Shown here piece after piece: positions 8,550 to 17,760 of a stretch of 64,000 nt of DNA. Positions within the stretch are counted from its first letter, which is position 1; each line of letters opens with the position of its first letter. Below the pieces are notes generated by a model, which was not told the origin of the DNA, did not search any database, and saw only the letters and a program-made list of their open reading frames with translations. The position numbers were made by a program, and so were the translations under genes. Where the stretch lies: contig NZ_JACONV010000002.1 of the NCBI RefSeq assembly GCF_014358015.1, positions 372,001 to 436,000 on the forward strand, read 5' to 3'. The stretch comes from Pseudomonas triticifolii (lineage in GTDB: Bacteria; Pseudomonadota; Gammaproteobacteria; Pseudomonadales; Pseudomonadaceae).

Positions 8550-9437
8550 TCAGAACGCATAAGTGACCAGCAACTCCTTGGCGACCTGAAAGTCCACCGA
8601 CATCATCACGCTCAGGGCAGTGATGGTGAAGATGGAGAACACGAAGAGCTTGCGCGCCCAGACTGTATCGTCAACGGCCTTGTAGCCCTTCCAGGCCATG
8701 TACAACCAGTACATGCCCATGCCCGCCGCTACGGCGAGGTAGTTCAGACCTGCATAGCCGCCAACCGTCAACATCAGGGTCGCCACGAGGAACGCCAGGA
8801 TGTAGAGCAGGATATGGCGCTTGGTGACCAGAATGCCGCGCTTGACCGGCAGAACCGGAATCTTCGCTGCACGATAGTCATTGAAACGGAAGATCGCGAT
8901 CGCATACGAGTGCGGCATCTGCCACAGGCTGAACATCACCAGTAGGGTCAACGCCGCAAAATCGAAGCTGTTGCTCACTGCGCAGTAACCGATGACCGGA
9001 GGCATGGCCCCCGACAGGCTACCGACCAGTGTGCCGTGAACGGATTTGCGTTTCAGGTACAGGCTGTAGAAGCCGACGTAAATCACAAAACCGATGACTG
9101 CGAACATGGCTGCCAGCGGATTGGCCTTGGTATACAGCAGGCCAACGCCTGCGATACCGAGCACGGTTGCGTAGAGCAGAGCCAGTTTCAGTGAAACCAG
9201 GCCCTGCACCAGAACCCGGTTACGGGTCCGTTCCATGCGCTGATCAATGTCACGATCAATGCAGTTGTTGAACACACAACCGGACGCAACGACCAGGGAA
9301 GTACCAATGACTGCAGCCAGAAACACGCTGAAGTCGATATTTCCCTTGGAAGCCAGAAAAAAGCCACCTGCCACCGAAAGCACGTTACCGAAAATGATCC
9401 CCGGCTTGGTGATTTGGATAAAGTGCTTCAGTGACAT
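8550..9437 (-). CDS. cyoE: Haem O synthase (protohaem IX farnesyltransferase)
   Basis: Adds a farnesyl group to haem B to make haem O for cytochrome bo3. The 295-residue membrane protein has about nine hydrophobic segments. The Asp-rich prenyltransferase motif is seen as [18 protein letters not shown] near residue 60. It is the last gene of cyoABCDE, 10 bp after cyoD, and is followed by the intrinsic terminator. Position, length and motif agree with the family. Confidence 0.96.
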   Translation of the reverse strand: MSLKHFIQITKPGIIFGNVLSVAGGFFLASKGNIDFSVFLAAVIGTSLVVASGCVFNNCIDRDIDQRMERTRNRVLVQGLVSLKLALLYATVLGIAGVGLLYTKANPLAAMFAVIGFVIYVGFYSLYLKRKSVHGTLVGSLSGAMPPVIGYCAVSNSFDFAALTLLVMFSLWQMPHSYAIAIFRFNDYRAAKIPVLPVKRGILVTKRHILLYILAFLVATLMLTVGGYAGLNYLAVAAGMGMYWLYMAWKGYKAVDDTVWARKLFVFSIFTITALSVMMSVDFQVAKELLVTYAF

Positions 9438-9447
9438 CTGGTATTCC

Positions 9448-9780
9448 TCAATGCGCCATCATTTCGCGGTGGATGCTGAAGATGATCCACAACGACAGGC
9501 CAACCAGCAGAACGATAACCATCGTGGTAAAGGCGAAGGCCATCACGTTGTTGCGCTGCACACTCGAGAAGTCCAGGTGCAGGAAGTAATGCAGGTGCAC
9601 CAGGATCTGAATGATCGCGAACGCCAGGATGATCGCGATGGTCATGTCCTTCGGCAACGAAGGAGACATCACCAGAGCAAACGGGATGGCCGTCAGGATA
9701 ATCGACAGTACGAAGCCAATGATGTACGACTTCACGGAGCCGTGGCTATTGTCTTCAGCCGAGTGATGTGAATTCGACAT
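9448..9780 (-). CDS. cyoD: Cytochrome bo3 oxidase subunit IV
   Basis: Small 110-residue membrane subunit with three hydrophobic segments. It is needed for assembly of the copper site of the oxidase rather than for catalysis. The stop of cyoC and the start of cyoD overlap by one base, indicating translational coupling. The N-terminus ([14 protein letters not shown]) is rich in His and Ser, as in other pseudomonad CyoD proteins. Confidence 0.93.
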   Translation of the reverse strand: MSNSHHSAEDNSHGSVKSYIIGFVLSIILTAIPFALVMSPSLPKDMTIAIILAFAIIQILVHLHYFLHLDFSSVQRNNVMAFAFTTMVIVLLVGLSLWIIFSIHREMMAH

Positions 9781-10412
9781 TACAAAGCCCCCATCAGGTA
9801 GACAACGGTGAATACGCCGATCCAGACAACGTCCAGGAAGTGCCAGAACAGACTCAGGCAGCTCAGGCGCGTCTTGTTGGTGTTGGTCAGGCCCTTTCTC
9901 TGGACCTGAATCATCATGATTGCCATCCAGATCAGACCGCTGGTCACGTGCACACCGTGCAGACCGACCAGCGCGAAGAACGCTGACAGGAAGCCGCTAC
10001 GGCTAGGGCCGAAACCTTCTTTGATCAAGTGATGGAACTCATAGATTTCCATGCCGATAAACGCAGCACCACACAGGAAGGTCAGCGCCAGCCAGCCCAG
10101 TACCTGGCTTTTCTTGCCCTTGTACAGTGCCAGCATGGCGAAACCGTAAGTGATACTACTGACCAACAGGAACGCGGTTTCCACGGCCACGAATGGCAGC
10201 AGGAAAATGTCCTGGCCCGAAGGGCCGCCCGCGACACTGTTGACCATCACGGCGTAGACCGCGAAGAACGAAGCGAACAACACGCAGTCGGTCATCAGGT
10301 ACAGCCAGAAGCCGTAAACCGTCATGCCACCGCTGTCGTGGTGATCGTCATGCCCGTGATCATGGTCGTGACCGTGACCGTGGGCTCCAGGATTGATTGC
10401 AATATTCGACAT
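9780..10412 (-). CDS. cyoC: Cytochrome bo3 oxidase subunit III
   Basis: Membrane subunit of the quinol oxidase, 210 residues with five hydrophobic segments, of the haem-copper oxidase subunit III family (for example [14 protein letters not shown]). The N-terminus, residues 9-27, is a striking His/Asp/Gly run ([15 protein letters not shown]) before the first membrane segment. It could bind Cu, Zn or Ni, but no function is known for it. It is preceded by cyoB with only a 2-bp gap. Confidence 0.95.
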   Translation of the reverse strand: MSNIAINPGAHGHGHDHDHGHDDHHDSGGMTVYGFWLYLMTDCVLFASFFAVYAVMVNSVAGGPSGQDIFLLPFVAVETAFLLVSSITYGFAMLALYKGKKSQVLGWLALTFLCGAAFIGMEIYEFHHLIKEGFGPSRSGFLSAFFALVGLHGVHVTSGLIWMAIMMIQVQRKGLTNTNKTRLSCLSLFWHFLDVVWIGVFTVVYLMGAL

Positions 10413-10414
10413 GT

Positions 10415-12427
10415 TTAAACCTGTTCCAGCGAGGACTTGACAGGAGTGTATGCACCGTTGGCCGCAAGGACCTTGTGATGCTCACCTTCAATACGCGCTA
10501 CTTCTTCGGCCGGCACCATGTAGCCCTGGTCGTCACGTGCAGCGTGAGCAACGAAGACCGCAATGGTCGCGACCAGGCTTGCGCCCACCAGCCACCAGAT
10601 GTGCCAGATGAATGCGAAACCGAATACGGTCAGCAGCAAGCCCATGTACAGGCCGGTAGGCGTGTTGTTAGGCATGTGGATCGCCGAGTACTTGGCCGGA
10701 ACGTTGTAGGCAGTGCCTGCACGCTTGGCGTCGGTGAACGCATCAATGTCGTCTGCCTTCGGCAGTTCGGCAAAGTTGTAGAACGGTGGCGGCGACGAAG
10801 TGGACCACTCAAGGGTGTGGCCATTCCATGGGTCACCAGTCAGATCCGGGTTCTTCGCACGGTCACGAATACTGACGAACAACTGGATCAGCTGCGAAGC
10901 GATACCGCAAGCGATCAGCACGGCGCCGAACAGCGCAACGTCCAGGTAGATGTTCCACTCTGGCATGTCGGTCGCATTCAGACGACGGGTCATGCCCAGG
11001 AAGCCCAGTGCATAGAGCGGCATGAACGCGACGAAGAAGCCCACGATCCAGAACCAGAACGCAGCCTTGCCCCACTTCTCGTTCAGGGTGAAGCCGAACG
11101 CTTTAGGGAACCAGAACGCGAAGCCGGCGATGTAACCGAACACTGCACCGCCGATGATGACGTTGTGGAAGTGAGCGATCACGAACAGGCTGTTGTGCAG
11201 TACGAAGTCAGCACCTGGAATCGCCAACAGAACGCCGGTCATGCCGCCGATCGAGAAGGTGACCATGAAGCCCAGGGTCCAGAGTACCGGTGCTGTGAAG
11301 CGCAGGCGGCCCTGGTAGATGGTGAACAGCCAGTTGAATAGCTTCACACCCGTCGGGATCGCGATGAGCATCGTCGCAAGCCCGAAGAAGGCGTTGACGT
11401 TTGCCCCTGCCCCCATGGTGAAGAAGTGGTGCAGCCAGACCATGAAGCCCAGGACACAGATCGCGCCGGAGGCGAAGATCATCGACTTGTGGCCGAACAG
11501 ACGCTTGCCCGAGAACGTGGAGATGACTTCCGAGAACACACCGAAGGCCGGCAGGATCAGGATGTACACCTCAGGGTGGCCCCACGCCCAGAACAGGTTC
11601 ACGTACATCATGGGGTTACCGCCCATTTCGTTCGTGAAGATGTGGAAGTCCAGGTAGCGGTCAAGGGTCAGGAATGCAAGGGTGGCGGTCAGGATCGGGA
11701 ACGAAGCCACGATCAGGATGTTTGCCCAGGTGCAGGTCCAGGTGAAGATCGGCATGTCCAGCAGTTTCATGCCGGGGGTACGCATTTTCAGCACGGTCAC
11801 GAGGAAGTTGACCCCCGTCAGCGTCGTACCTAACCCGGATAACTGTAGCGCCCAGATGTAGTAGTCAACCCCTACGCCAGGACTGTATTGCAGCCCGGAC
11901 AGCGGCGGATACGCGACCCAGCCCGTCTTGGCGAACTCACCGACACCCAGAGAGATGTTGATCAGCAGCATACCGGCAACCAGCAGCCAGAAGCTCAGGG
12001 AGTTCAGGAACGGGAAGGCAACGTCGCGAGCGCCGATCTGCAGAGGCAGAACGATGTTCATCAGGCCGGTAAAGAACGGCATCGCCATGAAGATGATCAT
12101 GATCACACCGTGAGCGGTGAAGATCTGGTCATAGTGTTCCGGTGGCAGGAAGCCCTCGGCACCATTCTGGGCCATTGCCAGTTGGGTACGCATCATGATT
12201 GCGTCAGCAAAGCCGCGCAGCAGCATGACCATGGCAACGATGATGTACATCACGCCGATTTTCTTGTGGTCGACGGACGTCAGCCATTCAGACCACAAGT
12301 AGGTCCACTTGCGGAAATAGGTGAGCAACCCAACAACCGCGAGGCCGCCGAGCGCGATCATGGCAAGTGTCACCATGACTATCGGCTCGTGGAACGGCAC
12401 CGCTTCCAGACTTAATTTGCCAAACAT
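10415..12427 (-). CDS. cyoB: Cytochrome bo3 oxidase subunit I
   Basis: Catalytic subunit holding low-spin haem b and the haem o3/CuB centre. It couples quinol oxidation to O2 reduction and proton pumping. At 670 residues it matches the CyoB length, with about 15 membrane segments. The [15 protein letters not shown] motif contains the CuB histidine and the cross-linked tyrosine. The HHFFTMG block and the VIAHFHNVI block holding the haem-ligand histidines are also intact. It lies 3 bp after cyoA in a tightly packed operon. Confidence 0.97.
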   Translation of the reverse strand: MFGKLSLEAVPFHEPIVMVTLAMIALGGLAVVGLLTYFRKWTYLWSEWLTSVDHKKIGVMYIIVAMVMLLRGFADAIMMRTQLAMAQNGAEGFLPPEHYDQIFTAHGVIMIIFMAMPFFTGLMNIVLPLQIGARDVAFPFLNSLSFWLLVAGMLLINISLGVGEFAKTGWVAYPPLSGLQYSPGVGVDYYIWALQLSGLGTTLTGVNFLVTVLKMRTPGMKLLDMPIFTWTCTWANILIVASFPILTATLAFLTLDRYLDFHIFTNEMGGNPMMYVNLFWAWGHPEVYILILPAFGVFSEVISTFSGKRLFGHKSMIFASGAICVLGFMVWLHHFFTMGAGANVNAFFGLATMLIAIPTGVKLFNWLFTIYQGRLRFTAPVLWTLGFMVTFSIGGMTGVLLAIPGADFVLHNSLFVIAHFHNVIIGGAVFGYIAGFAFWFPKAFGFTLNEKWGKAAFWFWIVGFFVAFMPLYALGFLGMTRRLNATDMPEWNIYLDVALFGAVLIACGIASQLIQLFVSIRDRAKNPDLTGDPWNGHTLEWSTSSPPPFYNFAELPKADDIDAFTDAKRAGTAYNVPAKYSAIHMPNNTPTGLYMGLLLTVFGFAFIWHIWWLVGASLVATIAVFVAHAARDDQGYMVPAEEVARIEGEHHKVLAANGAYTPVKSSLEQV

Positions 12428-12430
12428 CGT

Positions 12431-13372
12431 TTACTCCTCTGCCCCAGCAGCTGAATTTTTGCCCTTTTCCGCGCCTTCGTTACCGGCGACTTCTTTCTCA
12501 CCTGCAACAAGCTTCTTGCCTGGATTCATACCTTCATACTTGTCGATGATGATCTGGAACAGGTTCGGAGTGACCGCAGAAAACAGTTCAACAGGATTAC
12601 GCTCGCTCGGCTTGAGCAGTGCAGCGTATTCGGTCGCGCCCAGCTTCTTCGGCGAGTTCCTGACTTCGGTGATCCAGTTGTCAAAATCGGCCTGGGTCAC
12701 GGAATTAGCCTTGAACTTCATGCCGGTGAAGCCCGCGCCACTGTAGTTGGCGGAGATACCGTTGAATTCGTGCACTTCGTTGGCGATCAGGTGCAGCTTG
12801 GTGTGCATGCCCGCCATCGCGTAGATCTGACCGCCCAGACCCGGGATGAACAGCGAGTTCATCACGCTATCGGAGGTGACCTGAAAATTAACCGGTGTAT
12901 TGGCCGGGAACACGACCTTGTTGACCGTCGCGATATTGTATTCCGGATAGATGAAAATCCACTTCCAGTCAACAGAGACTGCCTGGATAGTGACCGGCTT
13001 CACATCGGAAACAAGTGGACGGTACGGGTCCAGCGAGTGCGTCGAGACGTAGGTGTAATAGCCCAGAAACACCAGCAGGAGCATTGGAACACCCCAGACC
13101 GCAATTTCGATCTTGGTGGAGTGCGACCAGTCCGGCGTGTACTTGGCGGCCTTGTTCGTGGAGCGATACTTCCAGGCGAAGATCAGGGTCATCAAAATGA
13201 CCGGGATCACGACGATAAGCATCAACAGCGTAGCGATGATGATCAGGTTACGCTGCTCGATACCCACCTGCCCTTTTGGATCGAGCAGAGGTACGCCTTC
13301 ACATCCACTGAGCAAAAGCATACAGAAAAGGGCCAAGAAGCCAAAAAACCTGGGGTACCTTTTTTTACTCAT
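12431..13372 (-). CDS. cyoA: Cytochrome bo3 oxidase subunit II (lipoprotein)
   Basis: Quinol oxidase subunit II, about 313 residues. A lipoprotein signal with lipobox LLLSGC near residue 24 is followed by two membrane segments and a periplasmic cupredoxin-like domain. That domain contains SVDWKWIFIYPEYNIATVN and lacks the CuA ligands, as expected for a quinol rather than cytochrome c oxidase. The C-terminal tail is Lys/Glu/Ala-rich. The ATG at 13372 is chosen because GAGGT sits upstream and the signal peptide starts there; the upstream in-frame ATG at 13432 would place a charged extension before the signal. Confidence 0.96.
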   Translation of the reverse strand: MSKKRYPRFFGFLALFCMLLLSGCEGVPLLDPKGQVGIEQRNLIIIATLLMLIVVIPVILMTLIFAWKYRSTNKAAKYTPDWSHSTKIEIAVWGVPMLLLVFLGYYTYVSTHSLDPYRPLVSDVKPVTIQAVSVDWKWIFIYPEYNIATVNKVVFPANTPVNFQVTSDSVMNSLFIPGLGGQIYAMAGMHTKLHLIANEVHEFNGISANYSGAGFTGMKFKANSVTQADFDNWITEVRNSPKKLGATEYAALLKPSERNPVELFSAVTPNLFQIIIDKYEGMNPGKKLVAGEKEVAGNEGAEKGKNSAAGAEE

Positions 13373-13820
13373 TTCACGACCTCTAAAAGCAGCTTGCGCG
13401 GTGCAGTTGGGTTTCGACCGCCAACACTTCACCCTGCCAGTGCCGGCAATTTTTTGGAATTGGACAAGGGCCTGCCCTTACGCCAACGCGACGTATCGAC
13501 AAATCCAGATTGAGCTATGGGTTCTTATTTTGAGCTGATGGAACTGCCCGATGTGCAGGGCAGACGCCTTCAGCGCGGCCATTATGCGCCCTCGGAGGCC
13601 AGCATTGCGCTGCCTGTTCAGAGTACACAGGTGACGCTAAAGGCCTCAAAATTGCTGATCGTCAGGTCAAACCAGACGACAACTGACGGGGATTGTAGAT
13701 ATGTAAATTTTTAATGACTATGCCTAATTTTGCAACAGTTAATTTCTGATTCGGTAACAATAAAACTCTATCGGCCTCTCGGGACGAGAAAAAAGCCCCG
13801 ATTTCTCGAGGCTTTTCAAA
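13373..13820. other. Upstream region of cyoA and 3' region of dsbB
   Basis: No credible gene. The 65-residue frame at 13517-13714 shows no family features. This is the leader of the cyo operon, and 13700-13770 is clearly AT-rich. No ANR-, Fur- or other operator could be called with confidence. The dsbB terminator lies at its far end. Confidence 0.4.
13791..13816 (-). terminator. Intrinsic terminator of dsbB
   Basis: On the minus strand, AAAAGCC...GGCTTTT arms with an inner 3-bp CGA/TCG stem form a hairpin that is followed by a T-run. It begins 4 bases after the dsbB stop codon. Confidence 0.85.
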
Positions 13821-14345
13821 CTAAAGTCCTTGTATTCCGTAAGGTTTACGCCGGTTGCGAATGACGCAGACGGGCACCAGCAAAGCAGTCAAAACGAAGG
13901 CGACCAGCGCCCATTGCGCCAGGGACAAACCCAGGACTGGCGGATATGGGGTCGTGCAAAAACCGCTGACCTGAAACACGACCGGGATCAGATCCGCCAA
14001 CGGCAGACCGTCGATAATCGGTTGCAGCGTGTCGATACCGCAGCTGACGGCGGGATGAGCCAGAATCCAGGCATGGCGACCCGCTGCGGCGATACCGCCC
14101 AGTGCAGCCAGGGTTACCAGCACTTCGAACAGCGTCACGCTGCGCCGGCCCGGCATCGCCGCGCCGATGAAGGCGAAGATCGCGATGAACAACAGCGCAT
14201 AGCGTTGCAGGATGCACAACGGGCACGGTGCCTCGCCCAGCACGATCTGCATGTACAGGGCTCCGCCGATGAGGGACAGGCAGATGATCCCCAGCAAAAC
14301 CAGAAAGCGCTTTTCGCGTCGCAGGTACAACAGGTTGTCGCTCAT
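13821..14345 (-). CDS. dsbB: Disulfide bond formation protein DsbB
   Basis: Inner-membrane protein that reoxidises periplasmic DsbA and passes electrons to quinone. The 174-residue product has four hydrophobic segments. The first active-site pair is CPLC near residue 40. The second periplasmic pair is the Cys of VSCGID and that of GFCTTPY, so all four catalytic cysteines are present. Pseudomonads often have two DsbB paralogues, and which one this is cannot be decided here. It is monocistronic, divergent from cheV. Confidence 0.92.
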   Translation of the reverse strand: MSDNLLYLRREKRFLVLLGIICLSLIGGALYMQIVLGEAPCPLCILQRYALLFIAIFAFIGAAMPGRRSVTLFEVLVTLAALGGIAAAGRHAWILAHPAVSCGIDTLQPIIDGLPLADLIPVVFQVSGFCTTPYPPVLGLSLAQWALVAFVLTALLVPVCVIRNRRKPYGIQGL

Positions 14346-14596
14346 TCACATACCTTACTGAACTGTTGAAGGGGTTGACGGAGCCACGCGCCCAGCGTGT
14401 TTGCCCGTCTGGCCAGATCGTACCGGGGCGCAGTGTAGAATCGCCGGATCCGGATCGCACGCGATAATCGTTCGCTGCTGCCGACAACTCAAGCGCGCGG
14501 CGGCTGTACGGTGCATTTGGCCGCTGGATGGTTGCATCGCCCGCCAGGCGGTACCGACCTGGCGCGGTCGACCCTTCTGAGCGCGAAATCGTTTCT

Positions 14597-14671
14597 CTTC
14601 TATATATATAGAAGCATGCGTCAGTTTGTCGCACCTCTTCTATATATAGAAGGCGCGGTATTTTGTCGCAC
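14597..14671. repeat. Tandem A/T palindromes with a shared TTTGTCGCACC tail
   Basis: Two copies of one unit. Copy one has the perfect 18-bp palindrome CTTCTATATATATAGAAG (14597-14614), 10 bases, then TTTGTCGCACC (14625-14635). Copy two has the perfect 16-bp palindrome CTTCTATATATAGAAG (14637-14652), 9 bases, then TTTGTCGCACC (14662-14672, first base at 14662). The units repeat at about 38-40 bp. They sit about 150 bp before the cheV start. No known operator family is recognised. Confidence 0.75.
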
Positions 14672-14680
14672 CCTCAGGCC

Positions 14681-14710
14681 TTGGCGCCGGGAATCGCTAT
14701 CCTGTAATAA
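14681..14710 (+). promoter_or_regulatory. Putative sigma70 promoter of cheV
   Basis: TTGGCG at 14681-14686 and TAATAA at 14705-14710, with an 18-bp spacer and a TG just before the -10 element. It lies directly downstream of the tandem palindromes and about 90 bp before the cheV start. Pattern match only. Confidence 0.35.
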
Positions 14711-14802
14711 TCCTAAAGCCAGAACGCCACGGGTCGATAACCTGTCAGAGAAAGATGTTTGTCGCCTCGATGCGACGAGACACCTATAGCCAGAAGGTTC
14801 AT

Positions 14803-15699
14803 ATGTCCAAGAACGTCCGAGCAGATTCACTCTCGCTGCTCCTTTTCACGTTGCGCAGCGGCAAGCTGATGGCGATTAACCTGCTCAAGGTCAGCGAAAT
14901 CATTCCCTGCCCTCCCCTGACCCATCTGCCTGAGTCGCATCCGCACGTCAAAGGCGTCGCGACCCTGCGTGGGTCATCGCTGTCGGTCATCGACCTGAGC
15001 CGCGCCATCGGTGAGCGACCGCTGGCCGATCCCGATGGCGGCTGCCTGATCGTGACCGACGTGAGTCGTTCCAAGCAAGGTCTGCATGTGCAGGCGGTCA
15101 GCAAGATCGTGCACTGCCTGACCACCGATATCCGTCCGCCGCCCTACGGTTCCAGCAGCAAGTCGTTCATCACCGGGGTGACGCAGGTCGATGGTGTGCT
15201 GGTGCAGGTGCTGGATATCGAAAAAGTCATCCACGGTATCGCTCCGGCACAGATCGTCGTGCAGTCGACCGAGCTGGCCAGGGAAGATGTCGAGGCACTG
15301 GAAAAAGCGCGAATCCTGGTCGTCGACGACAGTCAGGTCGCCCTGCAACAGTCGATCATCACGTTGCGCAATCTGGGTATCAACTGCCACACCGCCCGAA
15401 GCGCCAGGGAAGCCATCGACGTGCTGCTGGAGCTGCAAGGTACGGCGGCGCAGATCAACGTAGTGGTCTCCGATATCGAGATGTCGGAGATGGACGGTTA
15501 CGCACTGACCCGCACCTTGCGTGATACACCTGATTTCCACGACCTGTACATCCTGCTGCACACCTCGCTCGACAGCGCAATGAACGGCGAGAAAGCCAAG
15601 ATTGCCGGTGCCAACGCTGTCCTGACCAAGTTCTCATCGCCCGAACTGACCAAATGCCTGATCGAAGCCGCCCGCACGGTCGTGGCCCAGGGCATCTGA
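14803..15699 (+). CDS. cheV: Chemotaxis coupling protein CheV
   Basis: Couples chemoreceptors to the CheA kinase and contains its own phosphorylatable receiver. The 298-residue protein has an N-terminal CheW-like domain (residues about 12-155) and a C-terminal REC domain (about 172-298). In the latter, ILVVDDS carries the acidic pair and VVSDIEMSEMDGY the phospho-acceptor Asp. The ATG at 14803 is preceded by GAAGG; the in-frame ATG at 14755 has no such site. It stands apart from other chemotaxis genes, as CheV often does in Pseudomonas. Confidence 0.95.
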   Translation: MSKNVRADSLSLLLFTLRSGKLMAINLLKVSEIIPCPPLTHLPESHPHVKGVATLRGSSLSVIDLSRAIGERPLADPDGGCLIVTDVSRSKQGLHVQAVSKIVHCLTTDIRPPPYGSSSKSFITGVTQVDGVLVQVLDIEKVIHGIAPAQIVVQSTELAREDVEALEKARILVVDDSQVALQQSIITLRNLGINCHTARSAREAIDVLLELQGTAAQINVVVSDIEMSEMDGYALTRTLRDTPDFHDLYILLHTSLDSAMNGEKAKIAGANAVLTKFSSPELTKCLIEAARTVVAQGI

Positions 15700-15761
15700 T
15701 TCGTCCTGCGCGCCCGGCCAACCCCGGACCTGGCGACGCATCGCCCTCGCATTGCTGGCTG

Positions 15762-16223
15762 ATGCGTCGGGATCTCGCCAGGCCCATATGTGCCGCACCT
15801 TGGCCAGCGGGCACGGCGCCCGCCGTCTTGACGTCTGATCTGAGCCTTCAGGCCCACCATCTGCTGTCGCACAACCCTATGCCGGGCGAAGGGCCGTTGG
15901 CGAGCTACGCGGTTTGGCTAAACGCGTTCGAACGCGACCCGGAGTTCGACCGGTCACGTTGCTTTCTGGCGATCAATCGTGAACGCGTGGTGGGGGTCAT
16001 CACCTGCTGGACCAGCGCCTTCATCAAGGACCTGGTTGTTCACCCCGACTACCGAAACAGGGGTATTGGCGCAGCGTTGCTCAGCCACCTGTTCGTCCAC
16101 CTGATCCAGTCTGGCGAAGCGGTCGCCGACCTCAAAGTCATGGAAAACAATCGAGTGGCGAGGCGTCTCTATGAAAAATCAGACATGTCCTACGTCGCTC
16201 GTCTGGCCGTAGACCTGAACTGA
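15762..16223 (+). CDS. GNAT-family N-acetyltransferase
   Basis: Acetyl-CoA-dependent transferase of about 153 residues. The acetyl-CoA-binding motif A is seen as DLVVHPDYRNRGIGAALL near residue 92, followed by NNRVARRLYEK, a typical GNAT motif B region. The substrate is unknown. The start is uncertain: ATG at 15762 is the last in-frame ATG before the conserved region. The N-terminal 25 residues look poorly conserved, so a later non-ATG start is possible. It follows cheV on the same strand with a 62-bp gap, though a functional link is not evident. Confidence 0.75.
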   Translation: MRRDLARPICAAPWPAGTAPAVLTSDLSLQAHHLLSHNPMPGEGPLASYAVWLNAFERDPEFDRSRCFLAINRERVVGVITCWTSAFIKDLVVHPDYRNRGIGAALLSHLFVHLIQSGEAVADLKVMENNRVARRLYEKSDMSYVARLAVDLN

Positions 16224-16266
16224 TCTGGCATAATTTGCGCCCGATACACTGCACCTGGAGAACGTG

Positions 16267-16590
16267 ATGAAAGCATCGATCCTGCTGCTGGCTGGCCTGG
16301 CCGCTGTCGCCGCTCAGGCTGAGGCCGCTACCCCTCAGGCCTGGAGTGCGCTGGACAAAGCGATGCTCGACAGCTGCCTCAAGGCCAGCCAACTCAAGAC
16401 CCCGGCCCCTGTCGGGACCAGCGCCCAGTTCGATGATCGCGTTGGCTATAGCGCCTTGTTGCTCAAAGGCCGTTACCCGCAAAAACACATGAATAACCGC
16501 CCTGGCACCGAACTGTGTCTGTACAACCGCAAAAGCAGGCAAGCCAGCGTGACTGAATGGGACAGCATCACCCCTTCCCCGTCCCGTTAG
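16267..16590 (+). CDS. Small exported protein of unknown function
   Basis: A 107-residue protein with a clear Sec signal peptide (MKASILLLAGLAAVAAQAEA, cleavage near residue 20-21). The mature part of about 87 residues has only two cysteines (in LDSCLKAS and ELCLYN), which could form a disulfide in the periplasm. No domain is recognised. ATG at 16267 is preceded by GGAG; the GTG directly before it is in frame and equally possible. Confidence 0.65.
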   Translation: MKASILLLAGLAAVAAQAEAATPQAWSALDKAMLDSCLKASQLKTPAPVGTSAQFDDRVGYSALLLKGRYPQKHMNNRPGTELCLYNRKSRQASVTEWDSITPSPSR

Positions 16591-16688
16591 ATCACTGGCG
16601 CGCAACTTGCTTCCTGTCCCTCATCCGCCTGGACGGCGACAGAAATGTCGCCACCTCCGGCTCTCGTCCTGGACAGGTCACCGACACC

Positions 16689-17441
16689 ATGAACACCCAG
16701 TTTTCCTGCACCGGCTGCGGCGGTTGCTGCACCGATCACCATGTACCGCTCACCCTCACTGAAGCCACCCAGTGGGCAGCAGATGGCGGCACTGTGATCG
16801 TTCTGACCGAGGCCTTTTTGGGTAACGGTTATGGCGTTCCCGAAGCACAACTGGCGCACGCCACCCGGCGCTCGACCGAAGTGAACACAGGGCAGACAAC
16901 AGCTCATGTCGCCATCACCTTCGCCGCCTACAACGTGGGCCGCTGCCGGAATCTTGACGAAGAAAACCTGTGTCGTATTTACGAGCGTCGCCCGCTGGTG
17001 TGCCGCATCTACCCGATGGAGATCAATCCGCACATCCCGCTGCGGCCGGAAACCAAGGGCTGTCCCCCGGAGTCCTGGGAACAGGGGCCGGACCTGATCG
17101 TAGGCGGCAAACTGGTGGACACGCACCTCATGGCCCTGATCGAGCAGTCGCGTCAGGCAGACCGGGATGAGATCAAGGCCAAGCAATCCATCTGCCAGCG
17201 GCTGGGTATTCGCACCACGGCCCTGAAGGGCAACGGATTTGTCGCTTATCTACCGGACATGGCGGCGTTCGCAGAGGCTATCGCGCAGGGCGTAAGCAAC
17301 GAGGGCGAAGCACTTGAGGATCAAGGCTGGGAATTTCATGTGGCAGGACAGACGGTCATCGACACCTTGAAACAGGCAGGTGCCGAAGTGACGGGCAGGG
17401 AGCCGGTCTCCTACCTGTTCATCCCGCTGCAGGCGGCCTGA
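16689..17441 (+). CDS. YkgJ-family cysteine cluster protein
   Basis: Belongs to the CxxCxxCC (UPF0153/YkgJ) family, thought to bind zinc or an iron-sulfur centre; biochemical function is not established. In this 250-residue protein the N-terminal FSCTGCGGCCTDHHV holds four cysteines. Further cysteines occur in VGRCRNLDEENLCRIYERRPLVCRIYP, the usual second half of the metal-binding set. The C-terminal third is family-specific. ATG at 16689 puts the cluster at residue 6, as in relatives; upstream codons give a non-homologous extension. Confidence 0.85.
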   Translation: MNTQFSCTGCGGCCTDHHVPLTLTEATQWAADGGTVIVLTEAFLGNGYGVPEAQLAHATRRSTEVNTGQTTAHVAITFAAYNVGRCRNLDEENLCRIYERRPLVCRIYPMEINPHIPLRPETKGCPPESWEQGPDLIVGGKLVDTHLMALIEQSRQADRDEIKAKQSICQRLGIRTTALKGNGFVAYLPDMAAFAEAIAQGVSNEGEALEDQGWEFHVAGQTVIDTLKQAGAEVTGREPVSYLFIPLQAA

Positions 17442-17442
17442 A

Positions 17443-17667
17443 TCAGCGCTTGCCCATCGAGCGACGCGTCCCGGACGGCGCAGCCCCTGGGGTCTTGTGG
17501 TGGCCAGGCTTGTTCGACTTCTGATACCAGGCCTGGTCTTTCTTCGCCTGAGCGAATTGCGAAGGCTTGAACGGAAAGCTGAACGGTGCAATTGCCGGCT
17601 TTGTCTCAACGGCATCTACTGAATCGGTTGCGGCGTCTTGAACAGGAGTGTGTTCAGGGGTGTTCAT
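17443..17667 (-). CDS. Small hypothetical protein
   Basis: A 74-residue basic protein with an acidic N-terminal third and a basic tail (HHKTPGAAPSGTRRSMGKR). It has no signal peptide, membrane segment or cysteine, and no family is recognised. It is convergent with the YkgJ-family gene, with stop codons almost touching. ATG at 17667 is chosen as the start of the low-complexity N-terminus. Moderate confidence because short genes of this composition can be spurious. Confidence 0.5.
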   Translation of the reverse strand: MNTPEHTPVQDAATDSVDAVETKPAIAPFSFPFKPSQFAQAKKDQAWYQKSNKPGHHKTPGAAPSGTRRSMGKR

Positions 17668-17705
17668 GGTGTCACCAGAAAGTCGAAATGACCGGGCGAT
17701 GGCCC

Positions 17706-17742
17706 GCGGCCGCGCAGCATACATCAATCGCCGCGCGGCCGC
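17706..17742. terminator. GC-rich inverted repeat after the fimbrial cluster
   Basis: Perfect 10-bp arms GCGGCCGCGC and GCGCGGCCGC separated by 17 bases. It lies just beyond the stop of the last fimbrial gene. No T-run is present, so intrinsic termination is uncertain. Confidence 0.45.
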
Positions 17743-17760
17743 CCGAGCCTCCTGTCGCCA

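Larger units (their letters stand above)
14346..14802. other. Intergenic region between dsbB and cheV
   Basis: 457 bases without a recognised gene. It contains the tandem palindromes at 14597-14671 and a putative sigma70 promoter for cheV. The part nearest dsbB is GC-rich with no called motif. Confidence 0.5.

Noticed and set aside
13517..13714. 65-residue frame upstream of cyoA
   Set aside because: It has no ribosome site, family pattern or neighbour link and lies in a promoter region.
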